A stretch of 64,000 bases of DNA from positions 28,918 through 92,917 of the forward strand of contig NZ_WMIG01000016.1 of the NCBI RefSeq assembly GCF_009711205.1, written 5' to 3'. How positions within the stretch are numbered: position 1 is the first letter of the stretch; each line of letters opens with the position of its first letter. The notes under the pieces were generated by a model. It searched no databases, had not been told where the DNA came from, and saw nothing but the letters and a program-made list of their open reading frames with translations. Position numbers and translations under genes: made by a program. Below, piece after piece: positions 48,376 to 57,622 of the stretch. The DNA is from Paracoccus litorisediminis (GTDB taxonomy: Bacteria > Pseudomonadota > Alphaproteobacteria > Rhodobacterales > Rhodobacteraceae).

Positions 48376-50196
48376 ATGGACATCCGCAATATTGCGATTA
48401 TCGCCCACGTTGACCACGGCAAGACGACCCTGGTCGACCAGCTGTTGAAACAGTCGGGCTCTTTCCGCGAAAACCAAGCCGTCGCGGAACGCGCGATGGA
48501 CAGCAACGACATCGAGCGTGAACGCGGCATCACCATCCTTGCCAAAGCCACCTCGGTGGAATGGAAAGGCACCCGCATCAATATCGTCGACACCCCCGGC
48601 CACGCCGATTTCGGCGGCGAGGTTGAGCGCATCCTGTCGATGGTCGACGGCGTCTGCCTGCTGGTCGACGCAGCCGAAGGCCCGATGCCGCAGACGAAAT
48701 TCGTGACCTCCAAGGCGCTGGCGCTGGGTCTGAAGCCCATCGTCGTGCTGAACAAGGTCGACAAGCCGGCAGCCGAGCCGGATCAGGCGCTGGATCAGGT
48801 CTTTGACCTGTTCGCGAACCTTGGCGCGAATGACGAGCAGCTTGATTTCCCGCATCTTTACGCCTCGGGCATTGGCGGCTGGGCCGACGAGACCCTGGAA
48901 GGCGATCGCAAGGACATGTCGGCCCTGTTCGACATGGTTCTGCGTCACGTTGAGGCCCCCAAGCAGGTCGCCCGTCAGGACGAGCCCTTCCAGATGCTGG
49001 CCACCACGCTGGGTTCGGACCCCTTCATCGGCCGCATCCTGACCGGTCGCGTCGAAGCTGGCCGCGCGAAAGCCGGCGACACCATCAAAGCGCTGTCGCG
49101 CGATGGTGAGCGGATCGAGCAGTTCCGCATCTCGAAAGTTCTGGCCTTCCGCGGCCTGACGCAAGCGCCGATCGACGAAGCCGTTGCCGGCGACATCGTC
49201 AGCATCGCCGGCATGTCGAAAGCCACCGTTGCCGACACGCTGACCGCGCTTGAGATCGAAACCGCCCTGCCCGCCCAGCCGATCGATCCGCCGACCATCA
49301 GCGTCACCTTTGGCATCAACGACAGCCCGCTGGCTGGCCGCGATGGCAACAAGGTGCAGTCGCGCGTTATCCGCGAGCGCCTGATGAAAGAGGCCGAAAC
49401 CAACGTCGCGATCAAGGTCGAAGACACCCCCGGCGGCGATGCCTTCGTCGTTTCGGGCCGTGGCGAACTTCAGATGGGCGTGCTGATCGAGAACATGCGC
49501 CGCGAAGGTTTCGAGCTGTCGATCTCGCGTCCGCGCGTGATCTTCCAGGACATTGACGGCGTTCGTCACGAGCCGATCGAAGAAGCCATCATCGACGTTG
49601 ACGACGAATATACCGGCGCTGTCATCGACAAGCTGACCGGGACCCGCAAGGGCGATCTGGTCGAGATGAAGCCCGCAGGCGTCGGCAAAACCCGCATCGT
49701 CGCCCATGTCCCGTCGCGCGGCCTGATCGGCTATCAGGGCGAGTTCATGACCGACACGCGCGGCAACGGCGTGCTGAACCGCATCTTCCACAGCTGGGCC
49801 CCCTACAAGGGTCCGATTCAGGGCCGTCGTCAGGGCGTCCTGATCTCGATGGAGGACGGCGTTTCCGTCGCCTATGCGCTGTGGAACCTTGAAGAGCGCG
49901 GCAAGATGTTCATCGGCGCGCAAGAGCAGCTGTATCAGGGCATGATCATTGGCGAGCATTCGCGCGACAACGATCTGGAAGTGAACCCGCTGAAGGGCAA
50001 GAAACTGACCAACGTCCGCGCCTCGGGCACGGACGAGGCCGTTCGCCTGACGCCGCCGGTGCGCATGTCGCTGGAAGAAGCCATCGCCTATATCGACGAT
50101 GATGAGCTGGTCGAAGTGACGCCCAAGAACATCCGCCTGCGCAAGCGCTACCTCGACCCGCATGAGCGCAAGCGTCAGGCCCGCGCCGAAGGCTGA
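48376..50196 (+). CDS. typA: ribosome-associated GTPase BipA/TypA
   Basis: 606 residues with P-loop AHVDHGKTTL (10-19), switch motif RERGITIL, DTPGHADF and NKVDK, then the EF-G-like domains II, III, V and a C-terminal domain typical of BipA (full length). It assists 50S assembly and stress translation. The start has no very strong Shine-Dalgarno but is 10 residues from the conserved P-loop, as expected. Confidence 0.96.
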   Translation: MDIRNIAIIAHVDHGKTTLVDQLLKQSGSFRENQAVAERAMDSNDIERERGITILAKATSVEWKGTRINIVDTPGHADFGGEVERILSMVDGVCLLVDAAEGPMPQTKFVTSKALALGLKPIVVLNKVDKPAAEPDQALDQVFDLFANLGANDEQLDFPHLYASGIGGWADETLEGDRKDMSALFDMVLRHVEAPKQVARQDEPFQMLATTLGSDPFIGRILTGRVEAGRAKAGDTIKALSRDGERIEQFRISKVLAFRGLTQAPIDEAVAGDIVSIAGMSKATVADTLTALEIETALPAQPIDPPTISVTFGINDSPLAGRDGNKVQSRVIRERLMKEAETNVAIKVEDTPGGDAFVVSGRGELQMGVLIENMRREGFELSISRPRVIFQDIDGVRHEPIEEAIIDVDDEYTGAVIDKLTGTRKGDLVEMKPAGVGKTRIVAHVPSRGLIGYQGEFMTDTRGNGVLNRIFHSWAPYKGPIQGRRQGVLISMEDGVSVAYALWNLEERGKMFIGAQEQLYQGMIIGEHSRDNDLEVNPLKGKKLTNVRASGTDEAVRLTPPVRMSLEEAIAYIDDDELVEVTPKNIRLRKRYLDPHERKRQARAEG

Positions 50197-50214
50197 TCTT
50201 CACCTGACCAGAAA

Positions 50215-50240
50215 CACAGCTCCGCCTTGGCGGGGCTGTG
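50215..50240. terminator. hairpin after typA
   Basis: CACAGC-T-CCGCC (50215-50226) folds back on GGCGG-G-GCTGTG (50229-50240) with a 2-base loop and one T-G pair. It is the likely end of the typA transcript; there is no clear T run. Confidence 0.5.
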
Positions 50241-50277
50241 GTATAGAATCCGCCTGACGGTTTTCGGGGGTGGATAC

Positions 50278-50904
50278 ATGCCGGGCGAAGGCAATCTTTA
50301 TCAGACCCTGATCGAGGCAGCTCTGGCCCGCCTAGAGGCGACCGGGTCGATGCCCGCAACCTTGGCCGAACTGGCCGAGCTGGCCGAGGTTCCGCTGGAA
50401 GATGTCAGCGGGATCTTCGGCTCTTTGCAAAATCTGCGCGAAGGACTGATCTATCAGGGCATTGCCCTGCTGAATGACTCGCTGCGTCAGGGCGTGGTGC
50501 ATTCGGGATCGGTCAAGCCGGATGCACAGTTGCGCAGTCTGGCGCGCAGCTATGCCATCTGGGCCAGTCTCAACCCTGCCCTGTTTCGCGTGATTGTCGA
50601 CGGGCTGAACCGGCCCATGGCCGAGGGCAGCACGCTTTACCGTTTCACCATGTCGATGCGCGACCTGTTCGAACGCAAGCTGCGCGAGATGCGCGATCTG
50701 GGCCTGATCCGGCACGAGGCCGATCTGGCACCGATTCTGTTGGTCATCCTGTGTGTGGTGAAGGGCGCGAATGTCCTGCTTTTGAACCGCAAAACCGAGC
50801 CATGGTTAAGCGATGACCCGCGGCCCGTGGTCCAGATCGCCGATGAGATGTTTGGCTATCTCATCGACAATCTGTTGGTCACCGGTACAGCGCAGGCAGC
50901 TTGA
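50278..50904 (+). CDS. TetR/AcrR-family transcriptional regulator
   Basis: From ATG 50278, 208 residues. The N-terminal helix-turn-helix region covers about residues 5-55 (IEAALARLEATG, then AELAEVPLEDVSGIFGS), followed by an all-helical ligand domain (FRVIVDGLN, RDLFERKLREM). The ligand and targets are not visible; it is alone between hairpin and ferredoxin gene. Confidence 0.75.
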   Translation: MPGEGNLYQTLIEAALARLEATGSMPATLAELAELAEVPLEDVSGIFGSLQNLREGLIYQGIALLNDSLRQGVVHSGSVKPDAQLRSLARSYAIWASLNPALFRVIVDGLNRPMAEGSTLYRFTMSMRDLFERKLREMRDLGLIRHEADLAPILLVILCVVKGANVLLLNRKTEPWLSDDPRPVVQIADEMFGYLIDNLLVTGTAQAA

Positions 50905-50931
50905 ATCCGCAAACTGCGCGTATAATGCGGT

Positions 50932-51255
50932 TTAGATCTGGCGTTCGGGCAGGTTGACGACCAAGCCGTCCAGATCCTCGGTCACCTTGATCTGGCAGGT
51001 CAGGCGCGAGCGGGCCGGGTCGGGCTGATAGGCGAAGTCCAGCATGTCCTCCTCCATCGGGTCTTTCGCCGGCAGGCGCTCGACCCATTCGGGGGCGATA
51101 TAGACGTGGCAGGTCGAACAGGCGCAGGCGCCGCCGCAATCCGCGTCGATGCCGGGCACGCCATTGTCGCGCGCGCCCTCCATGACGGTCATGCCGGGCT
51201 TGACGTCGATTTCATGGACGGTGCCGTTGTGCTCGATATAGGTGATCTTGGCCAT
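50932..51255 (-). CDS. adrenodoxin-type [2Fe-2S] ferredoxin
   Basis: 107 residues from the ATG complementary to 51253-51255. Cys40, Cys46, Cys49 and Cys87 (DADCGGACACSTCH, then RLTCQI) give the C-x5-C-x2-C...C pattern of FdVI/adrenodoxin ferredoxins. Cys44 is an extra cysteine common in this group. It probably serves iron-sulfur assembly or a monooxygenase. Confidence 0.92.
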   Translation of the reverse strand: MAKITYIEHNGTVHEIDVKPGMTVMEGARDNGVPGIDADCGGACACSTCHVYIAPEWVERLPAKDPMEEDMLDFAYQPDPARSRLTCQIKVTEDLDGLVVNLPERQI

Positions 51256-51323
51256 GGGTGCCTTCCTTGGGATTTCCACCGCAGATAGGACAAAGGTGCG
51301 GGGGTGAAAAGACCTTCGGGCGC

Positions 51324-52208
51324 TCAGGCCCGACGCTCGGCTCGCATTGCCTGAAAATTCGAGCCAAGGATGATCGCCGCGCCCAGAAACACGAACAGAT
51401 CGACCCGCTCATGATACAGCAGATAGCCTGCGATCGCGGCCAGCGGCACGCGCAGGAAGTCGACGGGCATGATGATCGAGGCCTCCAGCCGCTGCAGTGC
51501 CTGCGCCATGCAGAAATGCGCGCTCAGCGCCCCTGCCCCGGCGACCAGCATCCACGGGATGTCGGTCATATGGACCGGCCGCCAGTCGGTCAACGCCGCC
51601 GCCAGGCCCAGCGGCAACTGGATCAGAATCATCCAGACCACGATGGCGGCAGGCGAGCAATCCCGCGTCAGGCGCTTGACCAGCACCAGCGACAGCCCAT
51701 AGCCCACAGCCGCCAGCAGCACGAGACCCGCCGCCGGGTCGATGACCTCGAACCCCGGACGGACGATCACCAGAACGCCGATGAAGCCGCCGATATTCGC
51801 CAAAATGCGGGCACGGGTCAGCTTTTCGCCCAGAATGCCCCAGGCAAAGAACGCGACCCAGATCGGCGCGGTGAACTCCAGCGCAAAGACTGAGGCCAAG
51901 GGCAACAGCACCACGCCGATCGTCCAGAAATACTGTGCGGTAAAATGGACGAAATTGCGCAGCAAGTGCAGCTTCAAGCTTCGCATTTGCCGCAGTTCGG
52001 GCCAAAGCCGCGGCAGGAACGGCGCGATGACGAACAGCCCGACCAGCGCGCGAAAGAACAGCACCTGCCGAATCGACAGCGTTTGCGCCAGCTCTCGCGA
52101 GCCGACCGACATGGCGATGAAGGACGACATGCTCAGTGCCATCCAGCCCAGCCCCAGCCAGAACTCCCGCCCGCTCGTCTTGTCCATCACCGCCGCCTGA
52201 TTGCCCAT
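51324..52208 (-). CDS. EamA/DMT-family transporter
   Basis: The ATG complementary to 52206-52208 has an AGGGCAGGGG site; starts 39 bases upstream and 21 bases downstream are possible. With 294 residues it has ten hydrophobic helices in two EamA repeats (EFTAPIWVAFFAWGILGEKLT ends repeat one). It may export metabolites; substrate unknown. Confidence 0.85.
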   Translation of the reverse strand: MGNQAAVMDKTSGREFWLGLGWMALSMSSFIAMSVGSRELAQTLSIRQVLFFRALVGLFVIAPFLPRLWPELRQMRSLKLHLLRNFVHFTAQYFWTIGVVLLPLASVFALEFTAPIWVAFFAWGILGEKLTRARILANIGGFIGVLVIVRPGFEVIDPAAGLVLLAAVGYGLSLVLVKRLTRDCSPAAIVVWMILIQLPLGLAAALTDWRPVHMTDIPWMLVAGAGALSAHFCMAQALQRLEASIIMPVDFLRVPLAAIAGYLLYHERVDLFVFLGAAIILGSNFQAMRAERRA

Positions 52209-52279
52209 GCCCCTGCCCTGACCTGCCGAAAAATCCGGCACAGTCATACAGTTCGCGCGGGCCGTGGCAAGCGCCGGGA

Positions 52280-53629
52280 TCAGACCCGGCGCAATGCGAT
52301 GACGGCGTTCAACCCGCCAAAGGCGAAGGCGTTCGACAGGACCGCCTCGACCCGCGCCTCGCGTGCGAAATTCGGGACGACGTCCAGCGCACATTCGGGG
52401 TCGGGTTCTTCATAGCCGATGGTCGGCGCGATGATCCCGTCACGCAGCGCCATGATGCAGGCCAGCAGCTCGACCGCGCCGGTGCCGCCGATCAGATGGC
52501 CGTGCATGGACTTGGTCGAGGACATCATCAGCCGGTCAGCATGAGGTCCAAAGGCATGGGCCACCGCGGCGCACTCGGTCTTGTCATTGGCGGCTGTGCC
52601 GGTGCCATGGGCGTTGATATAGCCGATTTCCTCGGGGCGAAGCTGCGCATCAAGCATGGCCCCGGTGATCGCGCGTTCGGCCCCGATGGCCGAGGGCATG
52701 ACGATGTCCTGCGCATCCGCGGACATGGAAAAGCCCACGACCTCGGCCAGAATATCGGCCCCGCGCGCCACCGCGTGTTCCCAGTCCTCAAAGACAAAGA
52801 CGCCTGCGCCCTCGCCCTGAACCATGCCGTTGCGGGTGGCCGAGAACGGCCGGCAGGCGTCCTTCGACATCACGCGCAACCCCTCCCATGCCTTGACGCC
52901 GCCGAAGCACAGCATCGCCTCGGAGCCGCCGGTCAGCATCGCTGTCGCCGCGCCGGAACGGACCATGTTGAAGGCCATGCCCATCGCGTGGTTGGAACTG
53001 GCGCAGGCCGTGGCCACGGTAAAGCTGGGGCCCATCAGCCCGTATTCCATGCTCAGATGCGAGGCTGCGGCGTTGTTCATCAGTTTCGGGACGACGAAGG
53101 GATGGACCCGGTTCTTGCCCTCTTCGTAGACGGTGCGGTAATTTTCGTCCCAGGTGTTCATGCCACCTGCCGCCGTGCCAAGGATGACGCCGGAACGCAG
53201 GCCCAATTCGCCGTCAAAGGTCAGCCCGGATTGCTCGACAGCTTCGCGGGCAGCCAGCAGCGTGAACTGCGTGAACTTGTCATAAAGGACGATCTGCTGG
53301 CGGTTGAAATAGGCTTCGGCGTCCCAATCGCGCACCTGCCCGCCGATCCGTACCGCCAGCCGGTCCACATCGCGGAAATCCAGTGGGCCGATGCCGCAGC
53401 GTCCCTCGCGCATGGCTTCGAAGGTTGAGGGCACGTCGCGCCCCAACGCATTGATCGTGCCCATGCCGGTGATGGCCACGCGGTGCATGCCATTGGCATG
53501 CCGCCCCATGATCACCCGCCCCAGCATATTCCGCGCCCGGCTGGTCGCGGACTTCATCTTTCCTTTGACCTTTTCGGTCTTACGCTCTGATTTGGCGTCC
53601 TTTTCAGTCTTGCTTTTCTTGGCGTTCAT
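52280..53629 (-). CDS. beta-ketoacyl-ACP synthase (FabF-like) of the lipid A module
   Basis: 449 residues; the condensing triad is Cys209 (TACASS), His341 (NAHGTGTA) and His376 (KSMHGHL). The start overlaps the ACP stop by ATGA, so it is well supported and leaves an unusual N-terminal extension of about 47 Lys/Arg-rich residues before VAITGMG. With the ACP and lpxD it probably makes or handles a special acyl chain for lipid A, like FabF-XL enzymes of rhizobia. Confidence 0.85.
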   Translation of the reverse strand: MNAKKSKTEKDAKSERKTEKVKGKMKSATSRARNMLGRVIMGRHANGMHRVAITGMGTINALGRDVPSTFEAMREGRCGIGPLDFRDVDRLAVRIGGQVRDWDAEAYFNRQQIVLYDKFTQFTLLAAREAVEQSGLTFDGELGLRSGVILGTAAGGMNTWDENYRTVYEEGKNRVHPFVVPKLMNNAAASHLSMEYGLMGPSFTVATACASSNHAMGMAFNMVRSGAATAMLTGGSEAMLCFGGVKAWEGLRVMSKDACRPFSATRNGMVQGEGAGVFVFEDWEHAVARGADILAEVVGFSMSADAQDIVMPSAIGAERAITGAMLDAQLRPEEIGYINAHGTGTAANDKTECAAVAHAFGPHADRLMMSSTKSMHGHLIGGTGAVELLACIMALRDGIIAPTIGYEEPDPECALDVVPNFAREARVEAVLSNAFAFGGLNAVIALRRV

Positions 53630-53886
53630 GCCTTTTCAGCGACCAGCTTCTCGACTGCGTTGATGATCGAACCCAGGGTCGAGACATCGAAATCCGAACT
53701 TTCGGGCTCATTGGCATTGAATGGAACCGAGATGTCGAATTCTTCCTCGATGGCAAAGATCGATTCCACCAGTCCCATGCTGTCGATGCCGATATCCTGA
53801 GGCGACATGTCGGGCTTCAGCTCGGCAGGGTCCAGCATCGCCTGATCTGCGATGATCTGGATGATACGGTCACGGACATCTGTCAT
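53626..53886 (-). CDS. acyl carrier protein, AcpXL-like
   Basis: 86 residues with the phosphopantetheine serine Ser36 in IGIDSMGLVE. The helix after it (SIFAIEEEFDISVPF) resembles AcpXL more than the housekeeping AcpP (which has DSLD). It is between lpxD and the KAS gene on the same strand. Confidence 0.85.
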   Translation of the reverse strand: MTDVRDRIIQIIADQAMLDPAELKPDMSPQDIGIDSMGLVESIFAIEEEFDISVPFNANEPESSDFDVSTLGSIINAVEKLVAEKA

Positions 53887-53899
53887 CTTGGGCCTCCAT

Positions 53900-55000
53900 T
53901 CAGCTCTCTTCGTCGGAGCGCTTTTCCATCAACTTCTTAACAGTTTCACGAAGCTCCGCCACCTGCGCGTAAAGTCTTGGCAACCTGCGGATGTTTTTTT
54001 GCGCCTCGACATGGGTTTCCATCTTGACCGCGGGGCTGCCCAGCAGCACCCGCCCTGCCGGAGCGTTGGTAAAGATCTTGGTCGCACCCCCGGCGATCAC
54101 ATCATCGCCGACAAAGATATTGTCCGAGACCCCGACCTGACCGCCCAGAACCACGCGGTTGCCGATCCGGGTCGATCCGGCGATGCCGACCAGACCACAC
54201 AGCATGGTATCCTCGCCCACTACGCAATTGTGGCCGACCTGCACGAGGTTGTCGATCTTGGTACCGCGCCCGATCCGGGTCGCGCGCATGGTGCCACGGT
54301 CGATGGTGCTGTTTGCGCCGATCTCGACATCGTCGCCGATCTCGACCCCGCCCAGCGAATGGATGCGGGTCCAGTGCTGTTCGCGGATGTCGCCACGCTC
54401 TCCCAGGGTCTCACGGATCTGTTCGACGCCGGATTTCTCGGGGGTGACAAAGGAAAATCCATCTGCACCGATGGACACGCCGGGATGCAGGATCACCCGG
54501 TCACCAATCACCACCTCATGTGCGACGCGGACGCCGGGATGGAACAGCGCCTGATCCCCTATGACGGTGTCGCGCCCGATACTGACATGAGAGCCGATTT
54601 TCGCCCCCGCGCCCAGTCGCACGCGCGCGCCAATCACCACGAAAGGCCCGATGGATGCGCCCTCGCCAATCTCGGCGCTGGGATCGATCACGGCGGTCGG
54701 GTGGATGCCGGGCGGGAAATCCGGCCCCTGGTCAAAGGCCCGTGTCAGGCTGGCCATTGCCACTCGTGGCCTGCGCACAAGGATTGCGGCGCTCAGACCA
54801 AGCGCCTCGGGGTCCATATCCTCGGCGATGATGGCCATGCTGCCCGGTGCCAGCTTTTCGGCATAGGCCGGTGCGGTGGCCAGCGATATCTGGCCCTCGT
54901 CCGCCAATCCGGCTTCTGCCGCGCCACGGACGGCCAAGCTGCCGTCCCCCCAGAAACGGGCGTCCAGCGCCCGAGCCAGTTCCGCGATGGTGAGTGTCAT
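53900..55000 (-). CDS. lpxD: UDP-3-O-(3-hydroxyacyl)glucosamine N-acyltransferase LpxD
   Basis: From the ATG complementary to 54998-55000, 366 residues. An N-terminal uridine-binding domain is followed by a left-handed beta helix of hexapeptide repeats (about 100-320) and a C-terminal helix. Catalytic His257 is in VQVGHNCV. It adds the second acyl chain in lipid A synthesis, and the ACP 13 bases downstream suggests its acyl donor. Confidence 0.95.
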   Translation of the reverse strand: MTLTIAELARALDARFWGDGSLAVRGAAEAGLADEGQISLATAPAYAEKLAPGSMAIIAEDMDPEALGLSAAILVRRPRVAMASLTRAFDQGPDFPPGIHPTAVIDPSAEIGEGASIGPFVVIGARVRLGAGAKIGSHVSIGRDTVIGDQALFHPGVRVAHEVVIGDRVILHPGVSIGADGFSFVTPEKSGVEQIRETLGERGDIREQHWTRIHSLGGVEIGDDVEIGANSTIDRGTMRATRIGRGTKIDNLVQVGHNCVVGEDTMLCGLVGIAGSTRIGNRVVLGGQVGVSDNIFVGDDVIAGGATKIFTNAPAGRVLLGSPAVKMETHVEAQKNIRRLPRLYAQVAELRETVKKLMEKRSDEES

Positions 55001-55025
55001 CTTTCTCCCCTTTGTTGGGGATGAT

Positions 55026-56669
55026 CTAGTTGCCCCGTCCCGCAGATTCCAGCCCGGCCTTGACCAGTGCCGCATAGACAGCGGCGTCACGCCCGTAAAT
55101 ATCGGGATAACGGCGGATCCTGCCATCCTCATCGGGGAAGGCGGTGAAATAGACCAGATGCACCGGCAGTGGCTTGGTCAGGTTCAGATAGGCCTCGCGC
55201 CCCGAGGACAGCGCCTTCGAGAAGGTGGCTTCGGGGTTATTGAACTGACCCTGCATCAGCTCATGCGCCAGATCCAGCGGCCGTCCGACCCGGATGCAGC
55301 CATGCGAATAGGCGCGGCGCGATTCATTGAACAGGTGCTTGGTCGGCGTGTCGTGCAGATAGATGTTCCACGGGTTCGGGAACAGGAACTTGACCACACC
55401 CAACGCATTGTCATCGCTGGGTTTCTGCCGCATCCGATAGGGGAAGTTCGAGGCGGTATACTTGCGGAAGTCGATCCGGTCGCGTGAGATCACGTTGCCA
55501 GCGCGGTCGACCACGTCGATATGGCCGACCGCATTGCGATTGGCCTGCAGCCGCGGCAGGTATTCCTTGACCGTGATCGAGCGCGGCACATTCCAGCGCG
55601 GATTGGCCACGATGTATTTCATGTCCTCGGTGAATTCGGGCGTCTCGTGGGTCGCCTCATCCTTGCCGATCACCACTTTGGTCGAGAAAACGGTTTCGCC
55701 GTTTTCGCGGATCTCGGCGGTATAAGCCGGCAGGTTCACCCAAACCAGCCGGTCGTTCATGTCATGGCCGTGCATCCAGCGCATCCGCTCCAGAGCGACA
55801 AGGATACCCTTGGCCTCGGGGCCGACACCGCGATTGAGCCGCGCCACCGTCTGAGGTCCGGCCACGCCATCGGCGGGCAGGCCTGCCGCGTCCTGAAACT
55901 CGGCAACGGCCTGCACCAGCGGCGCGTCAAAGATTTCCGGGTCTGAGGTCGGGATGCTGTCGAACCCGATCGCGGCCAGCCTCTCGCGCAGCTTGGCCAC
56001 GCCAGCCCCCCCGTCGCCTTCGCGCCAGCTGCCTTTGGGCACGGCGGGCGTGCCTGCGGGGGCCGCCAGACGGGACATGCCGCTGAGCGCGTCCTGCAGG
56101 GCCAGATAATCACGGTCGCGCGGCGCAAGCCCGGCCAGCCAGGCCTGAGGATCGGGCGCCTGCATGAAGTCGCGCATGAGTTTGCCGGTGCTGCTGCGCG
56201 CAACGCTGCGCTTGATGCCAGAATCGACCTTGCGCGGATCCAGAAGCCCGCCGGTCAGATCCTGTGTCCAGCGCACGAAGTTGCGGGCGAAGGCCAGCTC
56301 GGCCTGTAGCGACTGGTCGCCCTGCCCGTCCAGCTGTTGCAGCCTGCCCCGGTGATAGCGCGCAGGCGGCAGGCCGTGGCTGGAGGCGGCACTGATCGCC
56401 TCGATCAGGGCGGCGCGACGCGGCGCGCCTTCGGCCCCCAGAAAGATCGGCTTCAGCCCGTTCGAGCCATAGAAATCGGCCAGCCCCGGCGAGGCGGCCA
56501 CCGCTTGGGCCAGTTCCATTTCCTCTTGCGAGAAAATCAGTCGCGGCGCGGGCAACGCCGCCATCGACGCCGCTTCCAGACCCTGCGCATGCGCTGGCAC
56601 GGACCATCCCGCGCCTCCGAATGCCACAAGCCCAACCACAACCAAAGAGCGAATCAACCCGGAGCCCAT
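55026..56669 (-). CDS. L,D-transpeptidase, YcbB/LdtD type
   Basis: From the ATG complementary to 56667-56669, 547 residues with a signal peptide ending near VPAHAQG (residue 30). A scaffold domain, a peptidoglycan-binding domain (about 235-300) and a YkuD domain follow, with SHGCIRVGR and catalytic Cys458 (His456 adjacent). It makes 3-3 crosslinks in the periplasm. It is divergent from an endopeptidase gene. Confidence 0.92.
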   Translation of the reverse strand: MGSGLIRSLVVVGLVAFGGAGWSVPAHAQGLEAASMAALPAPRLIFSQEEMELAQAVAASPGLADFYGSNGLKPIFLGAEGAPRRAALIEAISAASSHGLPPARYHRGRLQQLDGQGDQSLQAELAFARNFVRWTQDLTGGLLDPRKVDSGIKRSVARSSTGKLMRDFMQAPDPQAWLAGLAPRDRDYLALQDALSGMSRLAAPAGTPAVPKGSWREGDGGAGVAKLRERLAAIGFDSIPTSDPEIFDAPLVQAVAEFQDAAGLPADGVAGPQTVARLNRGVGPEAKGILVALERMRWMHGHDMNDRLVWVNLPAYTAEIRENGETVFSTKVVIGKDEATHETPEFTEDMKYIVANPRWNVPRSITVKEYLPRLQANRNAVGHIDVVDRAGNVISRDRIDFRKYTASNFPYRMRQKPSDDNALGVVKFLFPNPWNIYLHDTPTKHLFNESRRAYSHGCIRVGRPLDLAHELMQGQFNNPEATFSKALSSGREAYLNLTKPLPVHLVYFTAFPDEDGRIRRYPDIYGRDAAVYAALVKAGLESAGRGN

Positions 56670-56977
56670 GACCACTAAATTCCCATTCCCTTGTCTGGAT
56701 TCTGTGCCATTCCCGACCCGGGAGGTCCAGAAGGCGTGACAGATTTGCCGCGCAGGTGATGCAGGCGGAGCACGGCGCATCCACAATCCGTCAACAAGAT
56801 TAAGGTTTCACTGTTCGGTCGGCGGATTTTTGCCGAGAATGGCAAGAGTTCGCTGCATGAGGAATCAAAAGCTTTCCTCGGCTCTCAGGCTGGTGACATA
56901 TTGTTAAACAGTTCCGTCTAAATCGGGACAGCCGGCAACGCCGGAAATAACAAACGAAGCAGGACAGGCGATCTGAC
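56670..56977. promoter_or_regulatory. divergent promoter region, L,D-transpeptidase / endopeptidase
   Basis: 308 bases without a gene. A possible plus-strand promoter has GTGACA (56893-56898), an 18-base spacer and TCTAAA (56917-56922). The rest shows no clear operator. Confidence 0.3.
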
Positions 56978-57538
56978 ATGACGTTTGAATCTATTTCGCG
57001 TCGCGGCATCCTTGGCGTGTTCGCGGCGACGACTGTGGCAGCTGCGCCAGTTATGGCCAATGCCTTCGGTCTGATCCGCGGCGCTGGCGACATTCGCCGC
57101 ATCCGCATGTATTCGGGACGTACCGGGGAAAGCATCGACACTGTCTACTGGGTCGATGGCAAGTATATCCGCGACGCCCTGAATGAAATCAACGTGTTCA
57201 TGCGCGACTGGCGCACGGGCCAGGTGATCGGGGTCGACCCGCGCACCGTCGACATCGCGGCCGCCTCGCACAGGCTGCTGCAAACCAACGAGCCCTACAT
57301 GATGCTGTCGGGCTACCGCTCGCCCAAGACCAACGCCATGCTGCGTTCGCGGTCCTCGGGTGTGGCGCGCAACTCGCTCCACATGGTCGGAAAAGCTGCG
57401 GACATGCGCCTGAAATCGCGCTCGGTCTCGCAGATGTATCGTGCTGCTGCTGCCTGCTCGGCGGGTGGCGTCGGCAAGTACTCGCGCTCGAACTTCGTGC
57501 ATATGGACTGCGGTCCGGTGCGCCACTGGGGCGCCTGA
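56978..57538 (+). CDS. MepK-like murein endopeptidase (DUF882/M15)
   Basis: 186 residues with a Tat-like signal (SRRGILGVF, cleavage near residue 29). MLSGYRSPKTN, NSLHMVGKAADMRL (His135, Asp142) and FVHMDCGP (His175) are the M15-type zinc ligands. E. coli MepK (YcbK) cuts 3-3 crosslinks, so it is a natural partner and opponent of the divergent L,D-transpeptidase. Confidence 0.9.
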   Translation: MTFESISRRGILGVFAATTVAAAPVMANAFGLIRGAGDIRRIRMYSGRTGESIDTVYWVDGKYIRDALNEINVFMRDWRTGQVIGVDPRTVDIAAASHRLLQTNEPYMMLSGYRSPKTNAMLRSRSSGVARNSLHMVGKAADMRLKSRSVSQMYRAAAACSAGGVGKYSRSNFVHMDCGPVRHWGA

Positions 57539-57573
57539 TCTCGCGAACTTTCACTTTCGCGCGATCACGCCAA

Positions 57574-57599
57574 GACCCGCCCCATTGGGGCGGGTTTTT
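57574..57599 (+). terminator. intrinsic terminator after the endopeptidase gene
   Basis: ACCCGCCCC (57575-57583) pairs with GGGGCGGGT (57587-57595) with a 3-base loop, then T residues to 57599. Confidence 0.85.
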
Positions 57600-57622
57600 G
57601 CGTTTTGCGGGGTAAATCGCGC

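Noticed and set aside
48355..50163. 602-aa minus-strand frame opposite typA
   Set aside because: Shadow of the conserved GTPase; no recognisable family.
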